Made by a program: the position numbers and the translations under genes. A stretch of 64,000 nucleotides of DNA from Sphingobium yanoikuyae (GTDB lineage: Bacteria; Pseudomonadota; Alphaproteobacteria; Sphingomonadales; Sphingomonadaceae): positions 5,091,849 to 5,155,848 of the forward strand of contig NZ_CP139979.1 in assembly GCF_034424525.1 (NCBI RefSeq). The letters are read 5' to 3'. Every line of letters starts with the position of its first letter. The stretch's first letter is position 1. The notes beneath the pieces were generated by a model. It searched no databases, was not told where the DNA came from, and saw nothing but the letters and a program-made list of their open reading frames with translations. Below, in pieces: positions 45,386 to 54,578 of this stretch.

Positions 45386-46726
45386 TCAGCGCAGGTCGAT
45401 CGCCGTCGCCTCCGCGTCTGGCAGGCTGGCGCCCATCGCCCTGGCCAGGGTGGGCGCGATCGCGCGCATGTCGATCAGGCCCAAATCCTTGCCCGGCTTC
45501 ACCCCCGGTCCCATCGCCATGAAGGTGGCGCGCAGATTGGCCGGGCCGGGGAAATAGCCGTGCATGCTCTTGACCGGTGTCGGCGCGACCAGCGGCGCAT
45601 TGGCGCCACGGAAGATGTCGGTCACGAAGCCGGGCTTGAGGTTGATCGTGAAGCTGGCCTGCGGATTGCCGCCCAGCTTCGTCATCTCCGCCCGGTCGAC
45701 GATGCGCTCGATGCCGTTGGCGGGGTTGGCGGCCAGCTTGTCGAGCAGGCCCTTCACCTTGTCGGCCAGCATCTTGTCGTCCGGGCGGGCGAGCATGATC
45801 GCGGCCGATCCACCGCCGATCCACGGCATGGCCTGCCACGACGCGACCTTGCCGTCCGCGCCAAGGGTGATGAGGCCAGCGTCGATGAAGGGGCGGAACA
45901 GGTTGAGGCCGCTATGCGTCGCCTCGAACCCATGGTCGCTGACCAGCGCGATCAGCGCGTCGGGATGGGCCTTGCGCTCGGCCGCGATCAGGTCGCCGAC
46001 GATCGCGTCGATCTTTTCCAGCACGGCCTTGGCGGCTGGCGTGTCGGGACCGCTGCCATGCTGCTCATGGTCGAGTGCGGTGAGGTAGACGGTCAGGAAG
46101 TCGGGCTGGTGCGCGGCGATCAGGGCGGTGGCGAACCGGCCCCTGTTCTGGTCGCCGGACAGGCTTTCATCGATCCCCATGGCATAGGGCTGGCCGACCG
46201 CCCGTTCCAGCTCCGCCTTCAAACCCGGCGTCGCCAGCGCATCCAGCAATTGCGCGTCATCGGCATGGCCGGTGCGCCAGATTTGCGGCAGGTTCCAGCT
46301 TATGCCCTTCGCGGCGACGCTGACCGGCCAGTGGACATTGCCGGTGGAAAGCCCGGCTTTCGCCGCCGCATCCCACAGCATCGGCACCTTCACATCCTGC
46401 GCATACCAATACCAGCCGCCCTGGTTGATCTGCATCGGGTCGAAGCTGTTGTTGCTGACGATGCCATGCTTGCCCGGCGACACGCCGGTCATCAGCGTGG
46501 TGTGGCTGGGATAGGTCAGCGTCGGCAGCACGCCGGTGACACCCGATGCATGGGCGCCATCGGTCAGGAACCGGCGCAGATTGGGCAAGGCAAGGCCGCG
46601 CTTGTCCGCCTCCAGCACGTCGCCGGGACGCAGCCCGTCGATCGAGATCAGCAGCACCGGCTCGGCCAGCGCCGGGAGCGGCGTGACGGCGAGCAGGGCG
46701 GAGGCAAGCAGCGCGGCCTTGTTCAT
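45386..46726 (-). CDS. Exported nucleotide pyrophosphatase/phosphodiesterase (alkaline phosphatase superfamily)
   Basis: A 446-residue enzyme with a signal peptide (MNKAALLASALLAVTPLPALA). The ENPP-type nucleophile Thr is in VLPTLTYPSHTTLMTG. The metal ligands are in LLISIDGLRP, LTALDHEQHG and ALVSDHGFEA. It should hydrolyse nucleotide or other phosphodiesters in the periplasm. It starts 1 bp after the stop of the TonB receptor on the same strand, so the two are co-transcribed. A receptor plus a phosphodiesterase suggests phosphate scavenging from organophosphates. Confidence 0.9.
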   Translation of the reverse strand: MNKAALLASALLAVTPLPALAEPVLLISIDGLRPGDVLEADKRGLALPNLRRFLTDGAHASGVTGVLPTLTYPSHTTLMTGVSPGKHGIVSNNSFDPMQINQGGWYWYAQDVKVPMLWDAAAKAGLSTGNVHWPVSVAAKGISWNLPQIWRTGHADDAQLLDALATPGLKAELERAVGQPYAMGIDESLSGDQNRGRFATALIAAHQPDFLTVYLTALDHEQHGSGPDTPAAKAVLEKIDAIVGDLIAAERKAHPDALIALVSDHGFEATHSGLNLFRPFIDAGLITLGADGKVASWQAMPWIGGGSAAIMLARPDDKMLADKVKGLLDKLAANPANGIERIVDRAEMTKLGGNPQASFTINLKPGFVTDIFRGANAPLVAPTPVKSMHGYFPGPANLRATFMAMGPGVKPGKDLGLIDMRAIAPTLARAMGASLPDAEATAIDLR

Positions 46727-46727
46727 C

Positions 46728-48998
46728 TTAGAAACCCGCCTTGAGGGTGACGAAGAATTGCTGCGGCGCGCCGATCAGCAGCGTCTGCGCGTCGCCGCTA
46801 TTGCCAAAGCCGCCCGATCCGATCGTGCTGATATATTTCTTGTCGAACAGGTTGCTGGCGTTGAGCTGCACTTCGATCTGGTCGGTGATGCGATAACCGA
46901 TCGAGGCGTCCACGATCACCCGGCCATCGACCGACGCATCGTTGGTGTAGCTGTAATAGCGCTTCGACATATAGTTGGCGCCGATCCGGCCGAACAGCGG
47001 CCCCTGGTCATAATTGAGTTCGCCGCGCAGCAGATGCTTGGGGCTGTCGACCACGGTCTTGCCCTTGATCGCCGCGACCAGCGTGCCGTCCGAGCTGTTG
47101 AGCACATCGTCGCGATAGGTGGCGTCGGTGTAGCTGTAGCTGGCATAGAGGCCAAAGCCCTGGCCCAGCTTCAGGTCGCCCGCCGCCTCGATGCCGACGG
47201 CGCGGACATTGCCGACATTCTGCAGCGCGGAGGCAAGGCCCAGGATCGGGCTGCCGACCTGCACCGCCAGCAGGCGGTTGCGGAAATTGACCAGATAGGC
47301 GCCCAGCGTGCCGTTGAAGCGCGAACTATTGTAGCGCAGGCCCAGCTCGTACGTGTCCGAGCTTTCCGGCTTCAGATCGTCGCGGATCTGGTCGAAGCCA
47401 GCCTGGTTGGTGGAGAAGGGGCCGGTGGTGGTGGCGCTGGCAAAGGCCTTGGTCACCTGGGTGAAGCCACCGAAGATTTCCGCCTCGGGGCTCAGTTCGA
47501 CGGCGAAGCCAGCATGGGGCTGGAACCAGTCCTCGGCCTTGATCTTGCCCTCGGGGAAGCTGCTCGACACGACCGCCTCGGCCTCGTTGGTGACCTTGAA
47601 GCCCTTCCAGCCCAGGTTAATCGTCAGCATGCCCAGGTCGATCTTGTCGCGGACATAATATTGGATCGTGTCGGTGGTGAAGTCGAACTCCCACTGGGTC
47701 GCGAACGGGTTCTTGGGATAGTCGCGGAAGGACAGGCCGGCTTCGGTGCGGCTCTTGAACGCATAGAAGCGGCGGGCCTGGTTGAACTTGTTATTCTCGT
47801 ACCAGGCGCCCGCTTCCAGCGTCTGGACGCCGATCGTCGCATCTACGCTGCCGAAGGCGCCGATCCGATCCATGTCATATTCGGTGGTGCGGATCGACAG
47901 CGGCGAACCGCCGGTGGGGCTGGGGACCGAGGGGGTCGCCCACAGGCCCATGCCGCTATTATTGTGATAATAGCCCTTGATCTTGAAATTGGCATGATCG
48001 CCCAGCGGCGTGCTGTAGCCGATCGCGCCCAGCCAGTCCTCGCGCAGGCCGGCGGCGTCATAATAGGCGTCCCAGACCGACGTCACATTGTCGGGATAGA
48101 CGGTGCCGGCGGCGGCGTTGCTGACCGGCGCGCCGGTTTCGCCGCGATTATTGCCGATGTCGGCATAGAGCACGGCGCGGGCATAATCGGGCGACGTATT
48201 GTCCCATTTCCAGCCCAGGCGGTTGATCATGTCCATCGACATGTCCTGATAATCCTGCTCGCGGCGGTCCGAATAGCTCAGCCAGCCATCCAGCTTGCCG
48301 TCGCCGACCGGGATCACGACCTTGGCATTGACCATATGCTGGTCCTGCGTACCCTGGCCCTTCCACTTGTCGGTCGAGCCGTATGCATAAGAGACATAGC
48401 CGCGAATGCCGTCGGCACTGCCCATGTTCAGCCGGGCGAAGGCGCGCCAGGTTTCGTCGCTGCCATAGGTGAGGTTGCCCTGTGCGCCCAGCGCATCGGC
48501 CGGATCCATCGAGAAGGTCTCGACCGTGCCGCCCAGATTGCCGGTCGACTGGGTGCCGAGCGAACCCGAACCCTGCGACACGCGGACGGTGCCGATATTC
48601 TCGCTGCTGATGGCGCGGGTGATGTGCAGGCCGTTATGATTGCCATAGCTCATGTCTCCCAGCGGAATGCCGTCGAAGGTGAAGCCAAGCTGGTTCTGGT
48701 TGAAGCTGCGGATGCTGACGCGCTGCGACCATTCATAGCTGCCGAACGGATCGGACGACTGGAAATTGACGCTGGGCAGCTTCTCGATGGCTTTGAGCGC
48801 ATTGGTGCCGGGCGTCAGGGTGACGAGATCGCGGGTGGTGATTTCCTGGACCTGGCGGGTCTCGCCGCGGCCAAAGACGATGATGCCGGCGCTGTCCGCA
48901 TCGGCCGCAGCATCGGCGGCGGGCGCCATGTCCTGGGCAAGGGCGGGTGCGGCGATGCAGGCGGTCGAAGCGAGCAGCAGGCTGAGTGCGTGGCGCAT
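46728..48998 (-). CDS. TonB-dependent receptor linked to the phosphodiesterase
   Basis: A 756-residue outer-membrane receptor. The signal peptide is MRHALSLLLASTACIAAPALAQ. The plug includes GIIVFGRGETRQVQEITTRDLV, VSIRSFNQNQLGFTFDGIPLGD and IGTVRVSQGSGSLGTQSTGNLGG. The C-terminus is QFFVTLKAGF. It is the first gene of a two-gene operon with the phosphodiesterase. A Pho-box-like element lies about 85-100 bp upstream. It may import phosphate esters or a phosphorylated nutrient; the substrate is not established. Confidence 0.9.
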   Translation of the reverse strand: MRHALSLLLASTACIAAPALAQDMAPAADAAADADSAGIIVFGRGETRQVQEITTRDLVTLTPGTNALKAIEKLPSVNFQSSDPFGSYEWSQRVSIRSFNQNQLGFTFDGIPLGDMSYGNHNGLHITRAISSENIGTVRVSQGSGSLGTQSTGNLGGTVETFSMDPADALGAQGNLTYGSDETWRAFARLNMGSADGIRGYVSYAYGSTDKWKGQGTQDQHMVNAKVVIPVGDGKLDGWLSYSDRREQDYQDMSMDMINRLGWKWDNTSPDYARAVLYADIGNNRGETGAPVSNAAAGTVYPDNVTSVWDAYYDAAGLREDWLGAIGYSTPLGDHANFKIKGYYHNNSGMGLWATPSVPSPTGGSPLSIRTTEYDMDRIGAFGSVDATIGVQTLEAGAWYENNKFNQARRFYAFKSRTEAGLSFRDYPKNPFATQWEFDFTTDTIQYYVRDKIDLGMLTINLGWKGFKVTNEAEAVVSSSFPEGKIKAEDWFQPHAGFAVELSPEAEIFGGFTQVTKAFASATTTGPFSTNQAGFDQIRDDLKPESSDTYELGLRYNSSRFNGTLGAYLVNFRNRLLAVQVGSPILGLASALQNVGNVRAVGIEAAGDLKLGQGFGLYASYSYTDATYRDDVLNSSDGTLVAAIKGKTVVDSPKHLLRGELNYDQGPLFGRIGANYMSKRYYSYTNDASVDGRVIVDASIGYRITDQIEVQLNASNLFDKKYISTIGSGGFGNSGDAQTLLIGAPQQFFVTLKAGF

Positions 48999-49081
48999 GG
49001 TGAAATCCCCCAATCGAATGTGATTGGCGGGCGCTCTAGGCTGGCCATGTTGCACTGCAATGTGACTATCGCGACGCTGCG

Positions 49082-49099
49082 GCGTCAGTTTCGTGACAA
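49082..49099 (-). promoter_or_regulatory. Putative Pho box upstream of the receptor-phosphodiesterase operon
   Basis: On the minus strand the sequence is TTGTCAC-GAAA-CTGACGC, close to the bipartite PhoB site (CTGTCAT-N4-CTGTCAT) in its first half but weaker in the second. It lies about 84 bp upstream of the receptor start at 48998. Confidence 0.4.
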
Positions 49100-49217
49100 T
49101 ATCGTTATGATTTTGTCTGTGTCATAAAGGTCGCAGTCGCGGCATTTTCGCCGCGAACATTGCATCGCAAGATCGCTGGGCTAAGAGCGAAAAAAACAAT
49201 TTCAAGGAAAGCAGGAC

Positions 49218-49658
49218 ATGGCCAAACCCGAATCCTGGCGGTTCAGTCCCGACGCATATCGCTTCATCACGAGCATCGATACGCGCTTCCAGGATCTCGA
49301 TACCATGGGTCACATCAACAATGTGGCCATTTCCGGTATCTTCGAAACGGCCCGTATCCGCTTTCATCATCATATGGGCCGCCACCCGCAGGAACAGGGC
49401 GTGCGCTGGCTGGTGGCCAATGTGAACCTCAACTTCATCGAGGAATCGCATTTCCCCTATCCGTTCGAGGTCCATTGCGCGATCGGCCATATCGGCCGCA
49501 CCAGCTGGACGATCAGCTCGGCCGGCTTCCAGAAGGGCGTATGCGTCGCCACCTGCGACACCACCGTCGTCACCCATGGCGCCGAAGGCCGTCGCTCGAT
49601 CGACGACACGTTGCGCGAAGCGATGGAACTCAACTTCATCCGCAAGCCGGCGGAATAA
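49218..49658 (+). CDS. Acyl-CoA thioesterase (hotdog, 4HBT family)
   Basis: A 146-residue hotdog-fold protein. TRFQDLDTMGHINN has the Asp/Glu and His-x-Asn arrangement of the 4-hydroxybenzoyl-CoA thioesterase family, followed by VAISGIFETARIRFHHHMG. AAGGAAAG precedes the ATG. It hydrolyses an acyl-CoA, but the natural substrate is unknown. It is divergent from the TonB receptor and convergent with the DUF983 gene. Confidence 0.88.
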   Translation: MAKPESWRFSPDAYRFITSIDTRFQDLDTMGHINNVAISGIFETARIRFHHHMGRHPQEQGVRWLVANVNLNFIEESHFPYPFEVHCAIGHIGRTSWTISSAGFQKGVCVATCDTTVVTHGAEGRRSIDDTLREAMELNFIRKPAE

Positions 49659-49672
49659 ATATCGGCGCGCCG

Positions 49673-50059
49673 TCAGGCGAAGCCGTGCATCCGGCGCGAC
49701 CATTGGAAGGCCAGCACCGCCCCCTTGGCGGGCTGGATCATCGCCAGCCCCAATATCGCCGCCAGCGTCGGCCATAGCACCGCCTGCCAGCCCAATGGGA
49801 TGGCCAGCGCGGCATTGACCTCGATCATCAGCGGCACCAGCAGATGGCCGAGCAGCAGGATGACGATATAGGCCGGGAAATCATCGGCCTGATGCCCGTC
49901 CCAGCGCTGGCTGCAATGGCTGCACGCCGACACCGGTTTCAGGAAGCGCGCGAACAGCTTGCCCTCGCCGCAGGCCGGGCAGCGGCTGCGCAGGCCCAGC
50001 AGCAAGGCCGGTTTGAACGGACGCGGTTCGCTCGTCGGGGCAGGGGGCTGGTCGGACAT
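49673..50059 (-). CDS. DUF983 family membrane protein
   Basis: A 128-residue protein with two CxxC motifs (RCPACGEGKLF and ACSHCSQRW) followed by two transmembrane helices (AYIVILLLGHLLVPLMI and AVLWPTLAAILGLAM). This is the DUF983 layout, common near cytochrome oxidase genes in alphaproteobacteria. No function is proven. It is divergent from pabB. Confidence 0.9.
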   Translation of the reverse strand: MSDQPPAPTSEPRPFKPALLLGLRSRCPACGEGKLFARFLKPVSACSHCSQRWDGHQADDFPAYIVILLLGHLLVPLMIEVNAALAIPLGWQAVLWPTLAAILGLAMIQPAKGAVLAFQWSRRMHGFA

Positions 50060-50152
50060 GCCCCCTGTCTAGGCCAGCTTTGCCCCGCCGGGCAATGATG
50101 GCGCCACCTGCATCGCTCTTTCGTGCGCGCCAAAGCCTGTTAAGAGGACGCC

Positions 50153-51331
50153 ATGCGCCTGCCTGGTCCCACCGAAGCCTTTGCCCTGTTCGACGATGCG
50201 CGCGTCCAGGGGGCAGCGCCCGCGCGGCTGTATCGCGATCCGGTATCAGTCATCGCCGCCTGGCGGATGGAGGAGGTGCAGCCCGCGCTCGATCGCATCG
50301 CCGAGGCACGCGAGGCCGGCCTGCATGCCGCCGGCTATATCAGCTATGAAGCCGGGCTGGCGCTGGAGGATCGGCTGGCGCCGATCGCGCACCGCCCGCC
50401 CAAGGGCGGGCCGCAAGCCATGCCCTTGCTCTGGTTCGGCCTGTTCGAGGGCTGCCGCTTCATCCCGGCCGATGGCGTCGCGGACCTGCTGCCCGATCCT
50501 GCGGCGGTCAGCGTCGATGCGCCCTGGCCTTTGGTCAGCGAGGCCGATTATCGCGCGCAGTTCGACCAGGTGCAGGAACTGATCCGCGCGGGCGACATCT
50601 ATCAGGTCAATCTGACCTTCCCGTGCGAACTGCGCTTCGCCGGCGATCCGATGGCGCTCTATGCGGCGCTGCGTCCGCGCGCGCAGGCCGGCTATGGCGG
50701 CGTCGTCAACATTGGCGGGCATCAGATATTGTCCTTCTCGCCCGAACTCTTCTTTACCCAGGTGCGCGGGCAACTGACGGCGCGGCCGATGAAGGGCACT
50801 GCCGTGCGCGATCATGATCCGGATCGGGATGCCGCCCTGGCGACCGAGCTGGCGCGCGATGCCAAGCAGCGCGCGGAAAATCTGATGATCGTCGACCTGT
50901 TGCGCAACGATCTGTCGCGGGTGGCGCGGGCCGGGTCGGTCACGGTCCCTGACCTGTTCAAGGTCGAAACCTATCCGACCGTCCACCAGATGGTCTCCAC
51001 CATTCGCGGCCGGGTGCTGCCGGGGCTGGCGCCGGTCGACGTGTTGCGGGTGCTTTTCCCCTGCGGATCGATCACCGGCGCGCCCAAGGTGCGGGCGATG
51101 GAGATCATCGACATGGTCGAGCCTTTTGCCCGCGGCGTCTATACCGGGGCGATGGGCTGGATGGATCCGGCGGGTGACGCGGCTTTCAATGTTGCCATTC
51201 GCACCATTTGCGTCGAAGAAGGAAGCGGTATCGGTCGCCTGGGCCTGGGTTCCGGCATCGTTGCGGATTCGGATGCGTCGGCCGAATGGGCGGAATGCCT
51301 GGCCAAGGGGCGCTTCCTGTCGCTGGGATGA
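50153..51331 (+). CDS. pabB: Aminodeoxychorismate synthase component I
   Basis: A 392-residue chorismate-utilising enzyme that makes 4-amino-4-deoxychorismate for folate. The Lys of PMKGT (Lys214) distinguishes PabB from TrpE, which has Ala there. NLMIVDLLRNDLSRVA and FPCGSITGAPKVRAMEII are conserved catalytic segments. AAGAGGAC precedes the ATG. The PabC-like gene begins 32 bp after its stop, so the two form a folate operon. The N-terminal Trp-binding subdomain is shortened relative to TrpE. Confidence 0.92.
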   Translation: MRLPGPTEAFALFDDARVQGAAPARLYRDPVSVIAAWRMEEVQPALDRIAEAREAGLHAAGYISYEAGLALEDRLAPIAHRPPKGGPQAMPLLWFGLFEGCRFIPADGVADLLPDPAAVSVDAPWPLVSEADYRAQFDQVQELIRAGDIYQVNLTFPCELRFAGDPMALYAALRPRAQAGYGGVVNIGGHQILSFSPELFFTQVRGQLTARPMKGTAVRDHDPDRDAALATELARDAKQRAENLMIVDLLRNDLSRVARAGSVTVPDLFKVETYPTVHQMVSTIRGRVLPGLAPVDVLRVLFPCGSITGAPKVRAMEIIDMVEPFARGVYTGAMGWMDPAGDAAFNVAIRTICVEEGSGIGRLGLGSGIVADSDASAEWAECLAKGRFLSLG

Positions 51332-51363
51332 AAGATGATTGCAGTGGGGCGTGAATAGGTTCG

Positions 51364-51987
51364 ATGTCGGTGGCTGACGGACGATATGATCTGCTCGAGA
51401 CCATGGCCTTCGATCCGCATGAAGGCGTGCGTCTGCTGGAACTGCATCTGGGCCGGCTGAAGGACAGCGCGCAGGCGCTGGGCTTCGCCTTCGACCGCCA
51501 CAGCGTGCGCAACGAGCTTCAGGCCGCCACTTTCCGCCTGCGCGAACTCAGCCGCGTGCGGCTGTTGGTGTCGCGCCAGGGCTCGGTGTCGATCGAGGTG
51601 CGCGAACATCGCACCTGGCCCAAGGCGATCATGCAGGTGAAGGTCGTGCCCCGGCTCGCCGCCGCCACTGATCCCCGGCTGGAGCACAAGACCACCGACC
51701 GCTCCCTCTATCGCGACGCGCTGCAGCGCGGCGGCACCTATGAGGTGCTGATGACCGACGAACAGGGCTATCTGACCGAAGGCTGCTTCTCCTCCATCTT
51801 CGTCGAGCGGGGCGACAAGCTGGTGACGCCGCCGGCCTCGCGCGGGCTGCTGCGCGGAATCCTGCGCCAGAGCCTGCTCGATATGGGCGAGGCGGTGGAG
51901 GGCGATCTGCGCATCCATGATCTGGAACGCGGCTTCTTCATCGGCAATGCGTCGCGCGGGATGGTCGCGGCCTCGCTGGTCCGATAG
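51364..51987 (+). CDS. pabC: Aminodeoxychorismate lyase-like class IV aminotransferase (short)
   Basis: A 207-residue PLP enzyme of fold type IV. The PLP lysine is in LEHKTTDRS and the cofactor-binding strand in GYLTEGCFSSIFV. It ends with GFFIGNASRGM. Being next to pabB it probably releases 4-aminobenzoate from aminodeoxychorismate. It is about 60 residues shorter than E. coli PabC, mostly at the N-terminus. A branched-chain aminotransferase-like alternative cannot be excluded. Confidence 0.85.
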   Translation: MSVADGRYDLLETMAFDPHEGVRLLELHLGRLKDSAQALGFAFDRHSVRNELQAATFRLRELSRVRLLVSRQGSVSIEVREHRTWPKAIMQVKVVPRLAAATDPRLEHKTTDRSLYRDALQRGGTYEVLMTDEQGYLTEGCFSSIFVERGDKLVTPPASRGLLRGILRQSLLDMGEAVEGDLRIHDLERGFFIGNASRGMVAASLVR

Positions 51988-52172
51988 TTTTCCTAGGACG
52001 CGCACAAGCCAATAACCGGCAACTGGCGGTTGCTCCGGCGTCCTTTGCGCACTAAGGACCGCCGCGTCTGCCTGCGCGGCAGGCAAGGAAATAATATTAT
52101 TTTTTGTCGCGATGTCGATGAGCGCGGACTCTTTTGTCCGTCTGGGCATCGCTCTGGAGAAAGATCATTGCC

Positions 52173-53375
52173 ATGAGCCAGACTTCCGCAGCCCTCGGTC
52201 GCATCCAGCCCTCCGCCACCCTGGCGATGAGCGCGCGCGTGAATGCCCTTAAAGCCGAAGGCGTGGACGTCATTGGTCTTTCGGCCGGCGAACCCGATTT
52301 CGACACGCCCGATTTCGTGAAAGAGGCGGGGATCGAGGCCATTCGCAAGAATCTGACCCGCTATACCGACGTCGACGGCACCGCCGACGTCAAGGAAGCC
52401 GTCGCCTTCAAGTTCAAGCGCGACAATGGCCTCATCTACAAGCGCAGCCAGATCAGCGTGAACTCGGGCGGCAAGCACACCCTGTTCAACGCGTTGGTCG
52501 CCACCGTCGACGTGGGCGATGAAGTCATCATCCCGGCGCCCTATTGGGTCAGCTATCCCGACATCGTGAACTTCGCCGGCGGCACGCCCGTGTTCATCGA
52601 AGGGCCGGCCAGCCAGGGCTACAAGATCACCCCGGCCCAGCTCGACGCCGCGATCACCCCGCGCACCAAGTGGGTGATGCTCAATTCGCCGTCCAACCCG
52701 TCGGGCGCCGCTTATTCGGCGACCGAACTCAAGGCGCTGGGCGAAGTGCTGCTGCGTCACCCGCATGTGCTGGTGATGACCGACGACATGTATGAGCATG
52801 TCTGGTACGCGCCGACCCCCTTCGCCACCATCGCCCAGGTGTGCCCGGACCTTTATGACCGCACGCTGACGGTCAATGGCTGTTCCAAGGCCTTCTCGAT
52901 GACCGGCTGGCGCATCGGTTTCGCCGGTGGCCCTGAATGGATCATCAAGGCGATGGGCAAGCTGCAGTCGCAGTCGACCAGCAACCCCTGCTCGATCAGC
53001 CAGGCCGCTGCCGTGGCTGCGCTGACCGGCCCGCAGGATTTCCTCGAAGAGCGCAATGCCGCTTTCAAGAAGCGCCGCGACATGGTCGTCGCCATGCTGA
53101 ACGACGCGCCGGGCCTCGACTGCCCGACGCCTGAAGGCGCCTTCTATGTCTATCCCGACGCCAGCGGCGTGATCGGCAAGGTGACGCCCAAGGGCCAGCG
53201 GATCGACAGCGACGAAGCGCTGATCGGCTATTTCCTCGACGAAGCGAAGGTCGCGGCCGTCCATGGCGCCGCCTTCGGCCTCTCGCCGGCCTTCCGCATC
53301 AGCTATGCGACCTCGGAAGAGGTACTCAAGACCGCCTGCGTGCGCATCCAGGAAGCCTGTGCAGCGCTGAAATAA
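52173..53375 (+). CDS. aatA: Aspectate-type class I aminotransferase (aspartate aminotransferase)
   Basis: A 400-residue PLP-dependent aminotransferase of subgroup I-gamma. The N-terminal VIGLSAGEPDFDTPDF, NSPSNPSGA, and the PLP lysine in NGCSKAFSMTGWRIGFAGG are typical. The C-terminal AFRISYATSEE contains the substrate-binding Arg. It converts aspartate and 2-oxoglutarate to oxaloacetate and glutamate, and some relatives also use prephenate. ATG 52173 is preferred as the domain starts there. It ends before a terminator at 53414. Confidence 0.92.
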   Translation: MSQTSAALGRIQPSATLAMSARVNALKAEGVDVIGLSAGEPDFDTPDFVKEAGIEAIRKNLTRYTDVDGTADVKEAVAFKFKRDNGLIYKRSQISVNSGGKHTLFNALVATVDVGDEVIIPAPYWVSYPDIVNFAGGTPVFIEGPASQGYKITPAQLDAAITPRTKWVMLNSPSNPSGAAYSATELKALGEVLLRHPHVLVMTDDMYEHVWYAPTPFATIAQVCPDLYDRTLTVNGCSKAFSMTGWRIGFAGGPEWIIKAMGKLQSQSTSNPCSISQAAAVAALTGPQDFLEERNAAFKKRRDMVVAMLNDAPGLDCPTPEGAFYVYPDASGVIGKVTPKGQRIDSDEALIGYFLDEAKVAAVHGAAFGLSPAFRISYATSEEVLKTACVRIQEACAALK

Positions 53376-53685
53376 GCGCCGGCCGATGATTGTCGGCCTG
53401 CAATAAGCTCTTGAAAATCCGGTCGCGATACTGTCTATCGCGGCCGGATTTTTCCATTGTCTCAGAAAATGAAACGGTCTTTTTCGCACTGCAGCGTCTT
53501 GTGATTGACGCGGCAGGCGCTATATGCCCGTTGCGTAAAGAAACTTATGTGCGGTGGCGTTTCGTCGCTCCGCTCCTGTTCTTGGTCGAAAGCCGCTGTC
53601 CGGCGCGATCATGTTCAGACAGGGGCAAGGCGCAATGTCCTACCGGGCGACGATCGCGAAGATATCGCGACAGAAAGGCTTGGCC
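53376..53685. other. Gene-free region with a terminator and possible promoter
   Basis: 310 bp. The left part holds the aatA terminator. A possible promoter with TTGTGA and TATATG separated by 16 bp lies near 53500-53525. The rest, up to the small ORF at 53686, shows no gene that can be supported. Confidence 0.4.
53414..53453 (+). terminator. Intrinsic terminator of the aminotransferase gene
   Basis: An imperfect long stem: AAAATCCGG-T-CGCGAT (53414-53429) pairs with ATCGCG-G-CCGGATTTT (from 53437). It ends in a T-run at 53449-53453. Confidence 0.75.
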
Positions 53686-53847
53686 ATGTTGGCGTTTTTG
53701 AAATCCGAACTGTTCTTCCGCTTCCTGGGTGGCTTTGCCATCGGGGCGGTCGCGATGTTCGCGCTTCAGCCCAATAATGAGCCGCCGGCGCTGACCTCGA
53801 CCGCGATCGCGTCGACCGCGACCCCTGTCGGCGGTGCGGCGCTCTAA
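53686..53847 (+). CDS. Small single-pass membrane protein overlapping msrA
   Basis: A 53-residue product beginning MLAFLKSELFFRFLGGFAIGAVAMFALQ, one transmembrane helix with a short Thr/Ala-rich tail. GAAAGG lies before the ATG. Its last 14 bp overlap the GTG start of msrA in another frame, suggesting translational coupling. No homologue was recognised. Confidence 0.6.
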   Translation: MLAFLKSELFFRFLGGFAIGAVAMFALQPNNEPPALTSTAIASTATPVGGAAL

Positions 53848-54508
53848 GGGCCTTTTCCTCCTCCCCCTTGCGGCGCTCGCCGCCGCGTCTTCCCCATTGC
53901 ATGCCGAACCTGCCGTCCCCGCGCCGATTCCGGCGCTGGATGCGCAGCCGACCCGGTCGCTGGAAACCGCGATCTTTGCGGGTGGCTGCTATTGGGGCGT
54001 CGAGGGCGTCTTTTCCCATGTGAAGGGCGTCAAGCTCGTCGTGGCGGGGTTCGCCGGCGGACCGCGCGACCGCAAGGTCGATTATGACATGGTCAGCGGC
54101 GGCGATACCGGTTTCGCCGAGTCGGTCCGGATCACCTATGATCCGAAGGTCGTCAGCTATGGCACGCTGCTGCGCATCTTCTTCTCGGTCATCACCGATC
54201 CCACCACGCTCAATTATCAGCGGCCCGACAGCGGCACCCAATATCGCAGCGCGCTCTTCCCGCTCAATCCAGAGCAGGACAGGGCAGCGCGCGCCTATCT
54301 GGCGCAGTTGCAGAAGGCCGGGTTGTGGCGCGATCCGATCGTGACCAAGGTGGAGGCCTTCACCGGTTTCCAGGATGCCGGGGCCGATCATCAAGACTTC
54401 ATGGCCCGCTATCCCTATCATCCCTATATCCAGCGCTGGGACATGCCCAAGCTCAAGGCATTCCGCGCCATGTATCCCACGCTCTACCGCGCGGTCCCCG
54501 CCGCCTGA
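53834..54508 (+). CDS. msrA: Exported peptide methionine sulfoxide reductase A
   Basis: A 224-residue MsrA with an N-terminal signal (MRRSKGLFLLPLAALAAASSPLHA), so it acts in the periplasm. The nucleophile is C52 in AGGCYWGVEGVF. FAGG replaces the more usual YAGG. The glutamate/tyrosine pocket residues and the YHQDY-equivalent AGADHQDF are present. The start is a GTG that overlaps the upstream small ORF; no in-frame ATG lies before the signal peptide. It reduces methionine-S-sulfoxide. Confidence 0.9.
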   Translation: MRRSKGLFLLPLAALAAASSPLHAEPAVPAPIPALDAQPTRSLETAIFAGGCYWGVEGVFSHVKGVKLVVAGFAGGPRDRKVDYDMVSGGDTGFAESVRITYDPKVVSYGTLLRIFFSVITDPTTLNYQRPDSGTQYRSALFPLNPEQDRAARAYLAQLQKAGLWRDPIVTKVEAFTGFQDAGADHQDFMARYPYHPYIQRWDMPKLKAFRAMYPTLYRAVPAA

Positions 54509-54578
54509 TCGCACCGATGCTGGCCGATGGCGACGTGGCAGGCTAAGTCCCTTTCATCGCCGCCAAGGGAGCCTCCAC

